A stretch of 34,681 bases of DNA from a virus, in the IMG/VR virus record IMGVR_UViG_3300048110_000435, positions 1-34,681 of that record; one strand, 5' to 3'. Every line of letters starts with the position of its first letter. Position 1 is the first letter of the stretch. Both the position numbers and the translations under genes were made by a program. The notes under the pieces were generated by a model. The model saw only the letters and a program-made list of their open reading frames with translations. It did not search any database and was not told the origin of the DNA. Below are positions 12,782-19,487 of the stretch, one piece after another.

Positions 12782-12816
12782 AAAAAAAAGAAGGTAGACT
12801 ACTTTCTTCGTCTACC
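12782..12816 (-). terminator. Strong intrinsic terminator closing the lysis operon
   Basis: Minus strand: GGTAGAC (12816-12810), 10-nt loop, GTCTACC (12799-12793), then TTC and a run of eight T (12789-12782). It lies 53 bases past the stop of the second M15 gene and separates the late operon from the replication promoter. Confidence 0.9.
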
Positions 12817-12868
12817 CTCTACTCCAAGAATTAATGTCCGATTAATTACAATACTAAGATAATATATG

Positions 12869-13234
12869 TTACGTTAAAAACCAAAGCATAGGTGGTTTTA
12901 AATCATCATTATCAATATGTATGTAACTTCTATGCAAACCTATCCTTCTAAAACCAACCATATTTAATGATTCAACTATTTTAATGCGTTTGTTAGCGTT
13001 AACACATTCTATATGAGCTGCCCTGCCAATTAAGTGAGAAGATGTAGTAGAGGCCTTGTAGTGTATCTTATTATGAGTACTAGTAATATAGCCACTAAGT
13101 ATCTTAAATCTTATTTTAGCAATATCTCTAGCCTCATCTAACATACTCATAAATTCCCTATCCATATACTTATATCCAGAACCTGGTGAATCAGGGGAAT
13201 CAAACTCTTCAAAACGAAAATACTTATATTCCAT
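12869..13234 (-). CDS. Second M15-type peptidase, altered zinc-ligand motif
   Basis: 121 aa, paralogue of the M15 protein at 14024-14380. The motif SSHLIGRAAHIECV has H67, but the zinc-binding Asp seen in the other copy (AADIAV) is H74 here. YIHIDND retains H106. The conserved SGYRT is SGYIT, losing the Arg. The gene is separated from the main lysis cassette by the mirror repeat and lies just before the terminator. It could be a His-ligated active peptidase, a wall-binding relic or a regulator of the other lysin. The fold assignment is firm, the activity is not. Confidence 0.8.
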   Translation of the reverse strand: MEYKYFRFEEFDSPDSPGSGYKYMDREFMSMLDEARDIAKIRFKILSGYITSTHNKIHYKASTTSSHLIGRAAHIECVNANKRIKIVESLNMVGFRRIGLHRSYIHIDNDDLKPPMLWFLT

Positions 13235-13361
13235 TTTGTTAAATTAATAAAAAAATATATATTTGCAAAACAGTAGCAGTAAATCTACCTTAAAAATTAC
13301 CAAACTTCTATAGGAATATAGTTGGAACAGATACTTTGAAATTTTGTTTTTCTAGGGGGCT

Positions 13362-13411
13362 TTTTCTTTTCTTTCTTTCTTTTTACTCTTTTTCTTTCTT
13401 TCTTTTCTTTT
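13362..13411. repeat. Perfect 23-nt homopyrimidine mirror repeat (H-DNA motif)
   Basis: On the plus strand the T-run lengths between single C residues are 4,4,3,3,5 in 13362-13384 and 5,3,3,4,4 in 13389-13411, separated by ACTC. The halves are exact mirror images, all pyrimidine, the arrangement that permits an intramolecular triplex. It lies in the non-coding stretch 13235-13451 between the basic peptide gene and the second M15 gene. The remainder of that stretch has a G5 run at 13354-13358 and no open reading frame I can support. Confidence 0.9.
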
Positions 13412-13424
13412 GTAATTATATATA

Positions 13425-13455
13425 TACTATGTTTAATAAGGTGTACTGCGTTTAA
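13425..13455. repeat. Second site of the iteron motif, two copies
   Basis: ACTATGTTTAATAAG and ACTGCGTTTAACG have GTTTA cores at 13431 and 13450, 19 bases apart. They match the two alternating versions of the unit in the 3101-3295 array, even to the ATG/GCG alternation. The second copy overlaps the stop codon of the basic peptide gene. Confidence 0.65.
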
Positions 13456-13586
13456 CGACCCTGTCCTTTATACCTCTTAGAATAGTTCTTAGAGCTCTTC
13501 AGATGACTTGATTTAGACTTACTGTGTACACCAGGTCGTTTAGTCTTAGAAGGTCTCTTATACTTGCTTATTTGAAGTCTAGCCAT
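13452..13586 (-). CDS. Very basic 44-aa peptide
   Basis: Starts MARLQISKYKRPSKTKRPG and ends SKRYKGQGR. About 40% Lys/Arg, Ser-rich, no hydrophobic core, so probably disordered. Its ATG overlaps the holin stop as TAATG. Peptides of this look are common in phages of Bacteroidota, next to structural or lysis genes. A nucleic-acid or cell-envelope-binding role is possible; none is established. Confidence 0.75.
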   Translation of the reverse strand: MARLQISKYKRPSKTKRPGVHSKSKSSHLKSSKNYSKRYKGQGR

Positions 13587-14005
13587 TATTTATGTTTTGA
13601 GTTACCAAATACTTTTTCTATCCCTCTAGAACCAAAGTATCCTCCAATTACGATTGATAAAAGACCGGTAATTGAATCCAAAGGATAACTTAAATACCAA
13701 CCTATAACATAACTAACTGTAAGAAATACCAATACTAAAGGTCTAACATTACTAGCTAACCAGGAGCCTGACCTAGCGTCTGCAACCCATCGTCTAGTTG
13801 TACCATCTATTTCTGCTCTTTCTAAATCTAGTTTTTTAAGTGCTATTTCTTTATCAGCATCACTCATATCAGAACCACCAATAATAGCCTGTATAACACT
13901 ACCTACTGCTGTATTACCTGCTACAGCTCCAACTACATCAGGTATTTTATCTAAAAGGAATTGACCTACTTTAGTATCTTTAAATTTCTTTTTGGGGGTA
14001 GACAT
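13586..14005 (-). CDS. Holin, 3TM family-like
   Basis: 139 aa. A basic N-terminus is followed by a weakly hydrophobic Gly/Ala segment (about residues 21-44), a charged helix (KEIALKKLDLERAEIDGTTR), then two strong membrane spans: VRPLVLVFLTVSYVIGWYLS and SITGLLSIVIGGYFGSR. The NVRPLVL motif after a charged helix is typical of the GTA-type 3TM holin family. It should form the membrane lesion that releases the M15 endolysin encoded 18 bases upstream. Confidence 0.8.
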   Translation of the reverse strand: MSTPKKKFKDTKVGQFLLDKIPDVVGAVAGNTAVGSVIQAIIGGSDMSDADKEIALKKLDLERAEIDGTTRRWVADARSGSWLASNVRPLVLVFLTVSYVIGWYLSYPLDSITGLLSIVIGGYFGSRGIEKVFGNSKHK

Positions 14006-14023
14006 AATGTGCTTCCTACTGTA

Positions 14024-14380
14024 TTAGTAAGTCCAAACTGAATTTGGTTTTGTATCATCGGTATCGCAATGTATAAAGGTTTTTGCGACTCCAATACGTT
14101 TAAACCCTGCTTTGATAAGGGCGTTAAGGATGATATATCTTTGGTTTCCTCCACTAACAGCAATATCGGCTGCAACTCCGATGAGGTGGCTTGAGTTTGG
14201 TACTCCTCCAACTTGCTGATTCCTTTCTTTTGTCCTGTAACCACTTGTGATCTTAAAGGGTATACCTGCAAGTTCTCTAGCGTGTTCAAGTTTATAAAGA
14301 AAGTTAGTATCCATATTCTTACCTGAATCAGATAGACTAGGACAGTTAAACTCATCAAGGGAAAAGTAATTAAGGTTCAT
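14024..14380 (-). CDS. M15 (VanY/D-Ala-D-Ala carboxypeptidase-like) endolysin
   Basis: 118 aa with no signal peptide or binding domain. Catalytic elements: SGYRT (R49), SSHLIGVAADIAV with H65 and D72, and FIHCDTD with H104 and D106. This is the complete zinc set of M15A enzymes. It should cleave peptidoglycan cross-links once the holin opens the membrane. Preceded by a small membrane protein and overlapping it as ATGA. Confidence 0.9.
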   Translation of the reverse strand: MNLNYFSLDEFNCPSLSDSGKNMDTNFLYKLEHARELAGIPFKITSGYRTKERNQQVGGVPNSSHLIGVAADIAVSGGNQRYIILNALIKAGFKRIGVAKTFIHCDTDDTKPNSVWTY

Positions 14381-14532
14381 ACAAATATGCTATATATTAT
14401 TTTCCACAAGATAAAAAACAATACAACTCCCATAAATATAAGTTTACCTTTATTATAATAGCCATCACTATTCCAATTTTCAGAAACGTATTCTATTACA
14501 GTTTCTTTTGCTAAAAACCAATATCTTTTCAT
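14377..14532 (-). CDS. Small membrane protein, 51 aa, lysis cassette
   Basis: Starts MKRYWFLAKETVIEYVSENW. A roughly 30-residue polar N-terminus is followed by one membrane span (KLIFMGVVLFFILWKIIYSI). It begins 2 bases after the CDGSH peptide stop and overlaps the M15 endolysin ATG as ATGA. It may be an accessory holin, a pinholin or an inner spanin. The spanin idea is weak, as the polar part precedes the span. Confidence 0.7.
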   Translation of the reverse strand: MKRYWFLAKETVIEYVSENWNSDGYYNKGKLIFMGVVLFFILWKIIYSIFV

Positions 14533-14534
14533 TT

Positions 14535-14612
14535 TTATTTATTTAAGTGTGAACCGTCACAATATCCGTTAGGGTTGCTAGTGCAACCACATTTACATTT
14601 TACTTCTTTCAT
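14535..14612 (-). CDS. 25-aa CDGSH-type iron-sulfur mini-protein
   Basis: The whole peptide is little more than the motif: MKEVK, then CKCGCTSNPNGYCDGSH at residues 6-22, then LNK. The predicted 2Fe-2S ligands are C6, C8, C18 and H22, with an extra C10. Canonical CDGSH motifs (CxCx2(S/T)x3PxCDG(S/A/T)H) are one residue shorter between the CxC and CDGSH parts. The ATG overlaps the stop of the membrane coiled-coil gene as ATGA, and the next gene follows after 2 bases, so it is a regular member of the lysis cassette. Metal binding is inferred from the motif. A zinc-binding alternative is possible. Confidence 0.75.
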   Translation of the reverse strand: MKEVKCKCGCTSNPNGYCDGSHLNK

Positions 14613-15019
14613 AATTTTCCTTTTTGTGAGTTACGATTGTCATCAAAGTCCATTGCTGCCTTAAGGATGATTTTATCCATCATATTATCTTGGTTTTGGA
14701 GCATTTCTCTTTGGAGGTTTATAACCATTTCCTCTAAATTATCTTTAGCTTTTACAAGCATTTCAATTTGATTCTCTTTCTTCTCTAAACTTTGTTTAAG
14801 AGAGTTTATATCATCTGGTTTACTTCCTGTTATAGTAGCTACTGTAATACCAATACTAGCTGAAATTGTTCCAATTAACATCATTACAACCTCCTTGTTA
14901 GTGTCTAGTACAGGAAACTGAATTAATGCTATAATTAAACCAATAACAAAAAGAAATATTAGTAGTGAACCTACATAACTTCTTATTTCTCTAGCTACAC
15001 CATTTTTAGGAAGTGCCAT
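14609..15019 (-). CDS. Membrane protein with coiled coil, lysis cassette, 136 aa
   Basis: Two spans (SYVGSLLIFLFVIGLIIALI and VVMMLIGTISASIGITVATI) are followed by a long coiled coil (about residues 70-125) and a charged tail. The layout of two spans plus a coiled coil recalls small phage holins or an inner-membrane spanin partner. Both ends overlap neighbours (TAATG and ATGA). No outer-membrane lipoprotein is seen nearby, so the spanin role is open. Confidence 0.7.
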   Translation of the reverse strand: MALPKNGVAREIRSYVGSLLIFLFVIGLIIALIQFPVLDTNKEVVMMLIGTISASIGITVATITGSKPDDINSLKQSLEKKENQIEMLVKAKDNLEEMVINLQREMLQNQDNMMDKIILKAAMDFDDNRNSQKGKL

Positions 15020-15159
15020 TATTTTAATTTTTTATAAATACTAATTGATGTATATACAACTGCAAGACATAAAGAAATACTTTGAAGTATCGGATTTGCC
15101 TCACTTATAGAAATGCCTAAAGCAAAAATATTAACGAAACCTATCTTCAACTCTTCCAT
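15019..15159 (-). CDS. Small membrane protein, 46 aa
   Basis: Starts MEELKIGFVNIFALGISISE, with a second hydrophobic stretch (ILQSISLCLAVVYTSISIYK) and a lysine end. It overlaps the fibre stop and the next gene start, each as TAATG. Probably the first gene of the lysis cassette and a one- or two-span holin-like protein. Family not recognised. Confidence 0.7.
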   Translation of the reverse strand: MEELKIGFVNIFALGISISEANPILQSISLCLAVVYTSISIYKKLK

Positions 15160-17921
15160 TATTTAATTGCTAAATAGATGTAAGTATTATTACCATTAAT
15201 ATCACTATTAGAAGTTAATATTTCAAATGAAGTTGAATCAAAACTAATATCTAAAGTTCCATCTTCTGCTGCGCTGCTGTTTGGATAAATCCTACCTTTT
15301 CCGTCAGTACCTGAAGTTCTTACACTATCAAACATATTCCAAAAATTACCATTACTTGAAGCACTTTTAATTAATAAGAATCTTGGTTGAAAGCCTGTAG
15401 CAACAACTTTACTACTTGAATTTGAACCAACATAGCTCCCAACTTTCTGATACCCTGTTATAGATGTGAAACAGTAGGCAATTAAATTATTTCCACTACC
15501 ATTAACATCTGTTGAAGTTCCAACACTAAATACAGTAGATGTAGGTTCTGTATCATTCCAGATAGTTGTAGCTGTTCCAGCTCCGTAGCTTTGGTTTAAA
15601 TTCATATATTTAGTAGCACCTGATGCACTATTATATACCGCCCAATTATCCGATACATCTAAATTTTTTAACAAAATTAGTTCAGGGGCTGAAGAGAGAC
15701 CGTGTGAAATGGTAGCTCCTGCAGTACCATTCCCTGTATACTTCACAATACTAAACCCTGCCTCTGCATTTACACTTACTACACTATCTATAGTTCCCTC
15801 TGTGTTTATCTGTGGTAAGTTGTCATCGTGGTCACCTGCTTTCCAAACCCAAGCAACGTATGATTTACCACTTCCATTAAGTGAATCCATTCCTATAGAA
15901 CCTGAAGTGATACTAAATCCATTATCATTGAAAGACGATAAATAACCATTATTATCATTAACGGATTCAGCATTAGTTGCATTAGAAAAAATAGGTTTAT
16001 TACCTCCTCTTACACTATCAAATAAATAGTGCCAATAACCTGCCGAATCTGCCCTTTCCTTAATCCAAACAAAATCAGGTTTAAATCCTACATCAATATT
16101 TCTATTATTACCATCTCCTGTATAAGTAACAACATCAAAGCTATTCTCTACAGTTGGAGTAGTAGTATCAGGGTCTGCAGCTATAGCTAGGTAGATGAAA
16201 GTTTGTCCGCTTTGATTTTCACTATTACTGTTTGCAACTGTAAAGCCATTTGAATTAAACGAAACTAAATCTGATGAAGATGCTCCTTCCGCACCTGATG
16301 AATCAGCAATTAAATAATTTTTTCCGCTTCTTTTGGAGTCATACATCATCCAATTTTGAGTAGATGTAGATGATTTTATCAATACAAAACCAACTTCAAA
16401 ATCTGTAACTATTGATTGACTAGTTCCATTTCCTGTATAAGTACCGACTTTTTGTATTCCGTCTACATTTTTGAAGCTGTAAAGAATATAATCTCTACCT
16501 GATGAAGATGTAGGTTGATATACAGTTGTAGCTGTTGGTGCTGTTTCTGATGAATCACTTTTTGAATCACTACCATTCAACACAAAATAATCTAAACTTC
16601 CATCAATTACTTGGGTATATGTCCACCAATTCTCTGTACTATCAGTTCTTTTAAAAATAAATAAATCAGGAGTTCCGTTCAATCCGTGTGGCACTTGGTT
16701 AGTTGCACCTGCTTGACTTGTAAATTCTACTATTGAGAATTGAGCGTTAGTATTGACAGACATTTTTTTAGCTTCTACATTACCTGCCAAAGCTGCTGAA
16801 GATGAAGATCCATCTATCATAACACTTCCAGAAGTCGGAACATTACCTGCTCCTGCTGAATTTGTTGCAGTTGGTGAACCTCCTGCATTGAAACACCAAG
16901 CAACGTAATCTGTACCACTTGCTCCTGTAAAATCTGAACTACCTACAGTAAATCCATTAGAATCTAAAGACCTAATATAAAGACCATTAGTTTCTGTCGC
17001 TGTATATTCTCTTTCGTTATTCTGCGTACTAAGTAAGGCAAGACTGTTTGTAGCATTATTGCTAGACATACTATTTGAAAGAATGTGCCCTTTTGCAGTA
17101 CTTCTACTTTTTACCCAAACCAAATCAGGTGAGAAATTTGTAGCATCCTGATAAGTTACGTTTGTAGCAGTTCCGTTGTAATTTCCTCCTGTATCATTAG
17201 CGTTACCATCTAATTGGTATAAAGCAACACCAGAATTGTCATCAAAAATATCAGTAACTGATTTAGATGCTGAAGCAAATGTTTCCCCATATAAAGTAGT
17301 TCGCTCTGTAGAAGATAATGCTTTGTTAAATATTCTTACTTGGTCTATTTTGCCGTTAAAATATTGACTTGTTGATGGTCTTCTATATCCAATCCCGTAA
17401 TTGCTATCTCCTGTATTTGCGACACCTGTTTGAATTCCTGTAGTTGACATAGCGACTGCTGAACCATTAACGTAAATTTGAGTATTTGTTGCTGTTTCTA
17501 TTGCACCTCCATTATATGTTACCGCTACATTAAACCAACTCCCAGTAGTTATCTGTGCTGATGAAGTTATTGCATCTCTTCCATAGTATTCCACATATAA
17601 TTTTCCTGCTGTATCAATAGCAAAACCAAATCTTTCTCCTGCTGCCGAAGCTCCAAACTGAAAAATGGTTTGAGCAGCACTTAAGCTATTTACATTAATC
17701 CAAGCAGAAATAGTTCTTGTTGCAGCACCGCTTATTCCTAAATTTGGTAAATCTATCTTACTACTACTCCCATTAAATAACGCAGCTCTATTTATATAGC
17801 CACCTATTTTTTGAGTACCTCCGTTACCTGTATAGGTAACTGTGTTGAAATAACCTGATGGTAGATTGCCTGAAGGAGCATCTCCTGCCGCCTTCTTAAA
17901 TGTCTTTCTATTTAAAGCCAT
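15159..17921 (-). CDS. Tail fibre / adhesin with LamG and DUF7483-like repeats
   Basis: 920 aa. A LamG (concanavalin A-like) domain spans about residues 45-200 (RTISAWINVNSLS, WFNVAVTYNGG, KIDQVRIFNKALSS). Six imperfect units of about 85-100 residues follow, starting near 263, 395, 495, 597, 722 and 815. Each has a 'PdfvliK......W...ds' strand and an 'SF...GF.i....' element, ending with an aromatic 'yIYlAia' or 'YVAWcf' strand. This matches the repeated domain of marine phage fibres (DUF7483-like). It is probably the receptor-binding or polysaccharide-binding fibre. Ser/Thr/Asn-rich, very low Lys. Confidence 0.8.
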   Translation of the reverse strand: MALNRKTFKKAAGDAPSGNLPSGYFNTVTYTGNGGTQKIGGYINRAALFNGSSSKIDLPNLGISGAATRTISAWINVNSLSAAQTIFQFGASAAGERFGFAIDTAGKLYVEYYGRDAITSSAQITTGSWFNVAVTYNGGAIETATNTQIYVNGSAVAMSTTGIQTGVANTGDSNYGIGYRRPSTSQYFNGKIDQVRIFNKALSSTERTTLYGETFASASKSVTDIFDDNSGVALYQLDGNANDTGGNYNGTATNVTYQDATNFSPDLVWVKSRSTAKGHILSNSMSSNNATNSLALLSTQNNEREYTATETNGLYIRSLDSNGFTVGSSDFTGASGTDYVAWCFNAGGSPTATNSAGAGNVPTSGSVMIDGSSSSAALAGNVEAKKMSVNTNAQFSIVEFTSQAGATNQVPHGLNGTPDLFIFKRTDSTENWWTYTQVIDGSLDYFVLNGSDSKSDSSETAPTATTVYQPTSSSGRDYILYSFKNVDGIQKVGTYTGNGTSQSIVTDFEVGFVLIKSSTSTQNWMMYDSKRSGKNYLIADSSGAEGASSSDLVSFNSNGFTVANSNSENQSGQTFIYLAIAADPDTTTPTVENSFDVVTYTGDGNNRNIDVGFKPDFVWIKERADSAGYWHYLFDSVRGGNKPIFSNATNAESVNDNNGYLSSFNDNGFSITSGSIGMDSLNGSGKSYVAWVWKAGDHDDNLPQINTEGTIDSVVSVNAEAGFSIVKYTGNGTAGATISHGLSSAPELILLKNLDVSDNWAVYNSASGATKYMNLNQSYGAGTATTIWNDTEPTSTVFSVGTSTDVNGSGNNLIAYCFTSITGYQKVGSYVGSNSSSKVVATGFQPRFLLIKSASSNGNFWNMFDSVRTSGTDGKGRIYPNSSAAEDGTLDISFDSTSFEILTSNSDINGNNTYIYLAIK

Positions 17922-17922
17922 A

Positions 17923-18405
17923 TTATAAGTTTATGTCGTACTGTACTACTTGTGCTTTTGTGGTCTTGGCATTTATTTCGCCTTCTTTTGTTTCTACAGT
18001 TGTTCTTATTGCTGCTCTAGCATCTGTTATATCAGATTCAGTAGTATTACCTAATTCAGTATCTCTTATAATTACCCAATCAGTTTCAGATAGTTTATTA
18101 TTAGCAATACTTTTTAGGTTAGCTATCTTTTGAGTTTTTAATTCTGCTAAAGTTTGTGTCCAAGTTTTATTTGTTTTAGGATATGTAAATTGAATATTTT
18201 TACTATCCCAAAATATTTCTCCTAAATCGTGAATTTGTGAGTTATAACCATCTGGTAATACTACATCAAACAAACCTTCTGATTTTTGGTCAGCTCTTGG
18301 TAATTGGTCAAACCCTCCTAGATATTCTTTTTGACTACCTTTAAATGCTTTAGGTACTGATGTATATACCTGTATTGTTCCGTTTCTATTTATTGCGTAT
18401 GCCAT
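17923..18405 (-). CDS. Fibre-associated protein with DUF4376-like tail, 160 aa
   Basis: The start at 18405 (MAYAINRNGTIQVYTSVPKA) is chosen because it overlaps the upstream stop as TAATG; an earlier in-frame ATG would run 30 bases into that gene. The C-terminal half (IANLKSIANNKLSETDWVII, then TTESDITDARAAIRTTVETK) resembles the helical domain found at the ends of tail fibre or fibre-assembly proteins. It probably caps or assembles the neighbouring LamG fibre. Confidence 0.65.
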   Translation of the reverse strand: MAYAINRNGTIQVYTSVPKAFKGSQKEYLGGFDQLPRADQKSEGLFDVVLPDGYNSQIHDLGEIFWDSKNIQFTYPKTNKTWTQTLAELKTQKIANLKSIANNKLSETDWVIIRDTELGNTTESDITDARAAIRTTVETKEGEINAKTTKAQVVQYDINL

Positions 18406-19112
18406 TATGATCCTATTTGTGAGATTTGATACCACGCCTCTGACGTAGATATAAATTTAAATTCTATTAAGTTTTTTGCAGAACCTGTATCACTATAAGT
18501 TCCTCCTAGTTTATTAAATGTTCCTGATGAACCGTTTATATTACCAAGTGCTAAAGTAAAAGAACCACCACTACCTGTTATCTGTAAAGTACAAGTAGAA
18601 CCTATTTTAACATTTGTAAAAGCTACTGTCGTAGAATGTCCTGCTGTCCAAGTAAATACATCTGCTGTTGCGGTATCTATTGTTATTGCTGCTGCTGATG
18701 TTACCGCACTTGCTGCTGTATATCTGTTTGATAATTGGTCGTGACCTACAACATCGTTAGCAATAGTTAAAGCTGTTGCTCCTGTTACATCACCTGTATG
18801 GGTTGCGTTAGTAACCTTTGCTGTATTTGCTGCTATAGCTGTATTAATTGAGTTAGCTAGTTTATCTGCTGTAACAGCATCGTCTGCTATTTTACCTGTA
18901 GCTATTCCTAAATCAGCTAAAGAAATAGTGACTGCACCTACTGCTGAATCTCTTGCTAGTGGAGCTGTTGCTGTTATACTATTTACTTCACCTGTAGTTT
19001 CATCATTATACAGTTCTGTGAAGTTGTCGTTTATTTTATCAAATGCGGTTCTTAACGGATCACCTGTTCCATCATTTGCTGCACTCCCAATTCCTATTGT
19101 CTGTTTAGCCAT
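18405..19112 (-). CDS. Virion fibre/tip protein, 235 aa
   Basis: The N-terminus MAKQTIGIGSAANDGTGDPL, with RTAFDKINDNFTELYNDE, is the attachment motif shared by many phage fibre and baseplate proteins. The middle is Ala/Thr-rich with beta-helix-like spacing (ATAPLARDSAVGAVTISLAD), and the end forms a small beta domain (LIEFKFISTSEAWYQISQIG). Lies between the WG mini-proteins and the fibre cap protein. Confidence 0.75.
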   Translation of the reverse strand: MAKQTIGIGSAANDGTGDPLRTAFDKINDNFTELYNDETTGEVNSITATAPLARDSAVGAVTISLADLGIATGKIADDAVTADKLANSINTAIAANTAKVTNATHTGDVTGATALTIANDVVGHDQLSNRYTAASAVTSAAAITIDTATADVFTWTAGHSTTVAFTNVKIGSTCTLQITGSGGSFTLALGNINGSSGTFNKLGGTYSDTGSAKNLIEFKFISTSEAWYQISQIGS

Positions 19113-19124
19113 TTTATTTTATTA

Positions 19125-19232
19125 TTAATTCATACAAGAAGGTTCGGAAGGTATATCAATTGTAGAATTATTTGATGAGATACCCCACCAACTACTACAA
19201 TATATATTCCCCCAATTTATGTTATTTGCCAT
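19125..19232 (-). CDS. WG mini-protein 2, 35 aa
   Basis: Starts MANNINWGNIYCSSWWGISS and ends PSEPSCMN. Shares the pattern (S/N)WG(S/N)(V/I)Yxx SW(F/W)G with the 57-aa protein directly upstream. The ATG overlaps that gene's stop as TAATG. It looks like a small structural protein; the aromatic motif may dock on a larger virion protein. Two cysteines. No known family. Confidence 0.65.
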   Translation of the reverse strand: MANNINWGNIYCSSWWGISSNNSTIDIPSEPSCMN

Positions 19233-19405
19233 TATATTTCAGTTTGGTCAGCAGTCGTTGTTGTAGTGTCTGCAAATATACTAATCATACTAGCTAGAAG
19301 ACTACTCCCTCCTGCGATTGAAGGATAAAATATACCCCATCCTATAGTGCTATCTTCATTTGCGTTTCCGAACCAACTCTTTTTGTATACCGATCCCCAA
19401 CTCAT
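19232..19405 (-). CDS. WG mini-protein 1, 57 aa
   Basis: Starts MSWGSVYKKSWFGNANEDST, continues IGWGIFYPSIAGGSSLLASM and ends TTTTTADQTEI. The aromatic N-terminal motif matches mini-protein 2. A Gly/Ser/Ala hydrophobic segment follows, then a Thr-rich tail. It overlaps the 43-aa gene in another frame by 50 bases. The shared motif in adjacent genes argues for duplication and for real translation. Probably a small virion component. Confidence 0.7.
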   Translation of the reverse strand: MSWGSVYKKSWFGNANEDSTIGWGIFYPSIAGGSSLLASMISIFADTTTTTADQTEI

Positions 19406-19487
19406 TATTGTTCTTTATAAGATAACTATTTAATTTAATTTCGTTTTCTTTTTTAGGTCTATAAACTTTCTTCTTTTTTCTACCCAT
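19356..19487 (-). CDS. Basic small protein, 43 aa
   Basis: Starts MGRKKKKVYRPKKENEIKLN. The ATG overlaps the stop of the head-tail adaptor gene as TAATG. The last 16 codons share DNA with WG mini-protein 1 in a different frame, and that end (KELVRKRK) is less convincing. A true gene on start evidence; its 3' part may be shadow. No family recognised. Confidence 0.5.
   Translation of the reverse strand: MGRKKKKVYRPKKENEIKLNSYLIKNNNELGIGIQKELVRKRK

Noticed and set aside
13301-13361. Terminator around the G5 run before the mirror repeat
   Set aside because: No inverted repeat of useful length accompanies the G run, and the T-rich tract lies on the wrong strand for minus-strand transcripts.
15709-15945. 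Plus-strand open frame within the fibre gene
   Set aside because: Antisense to the repeat region of the fibre. No independent start context or protein features.
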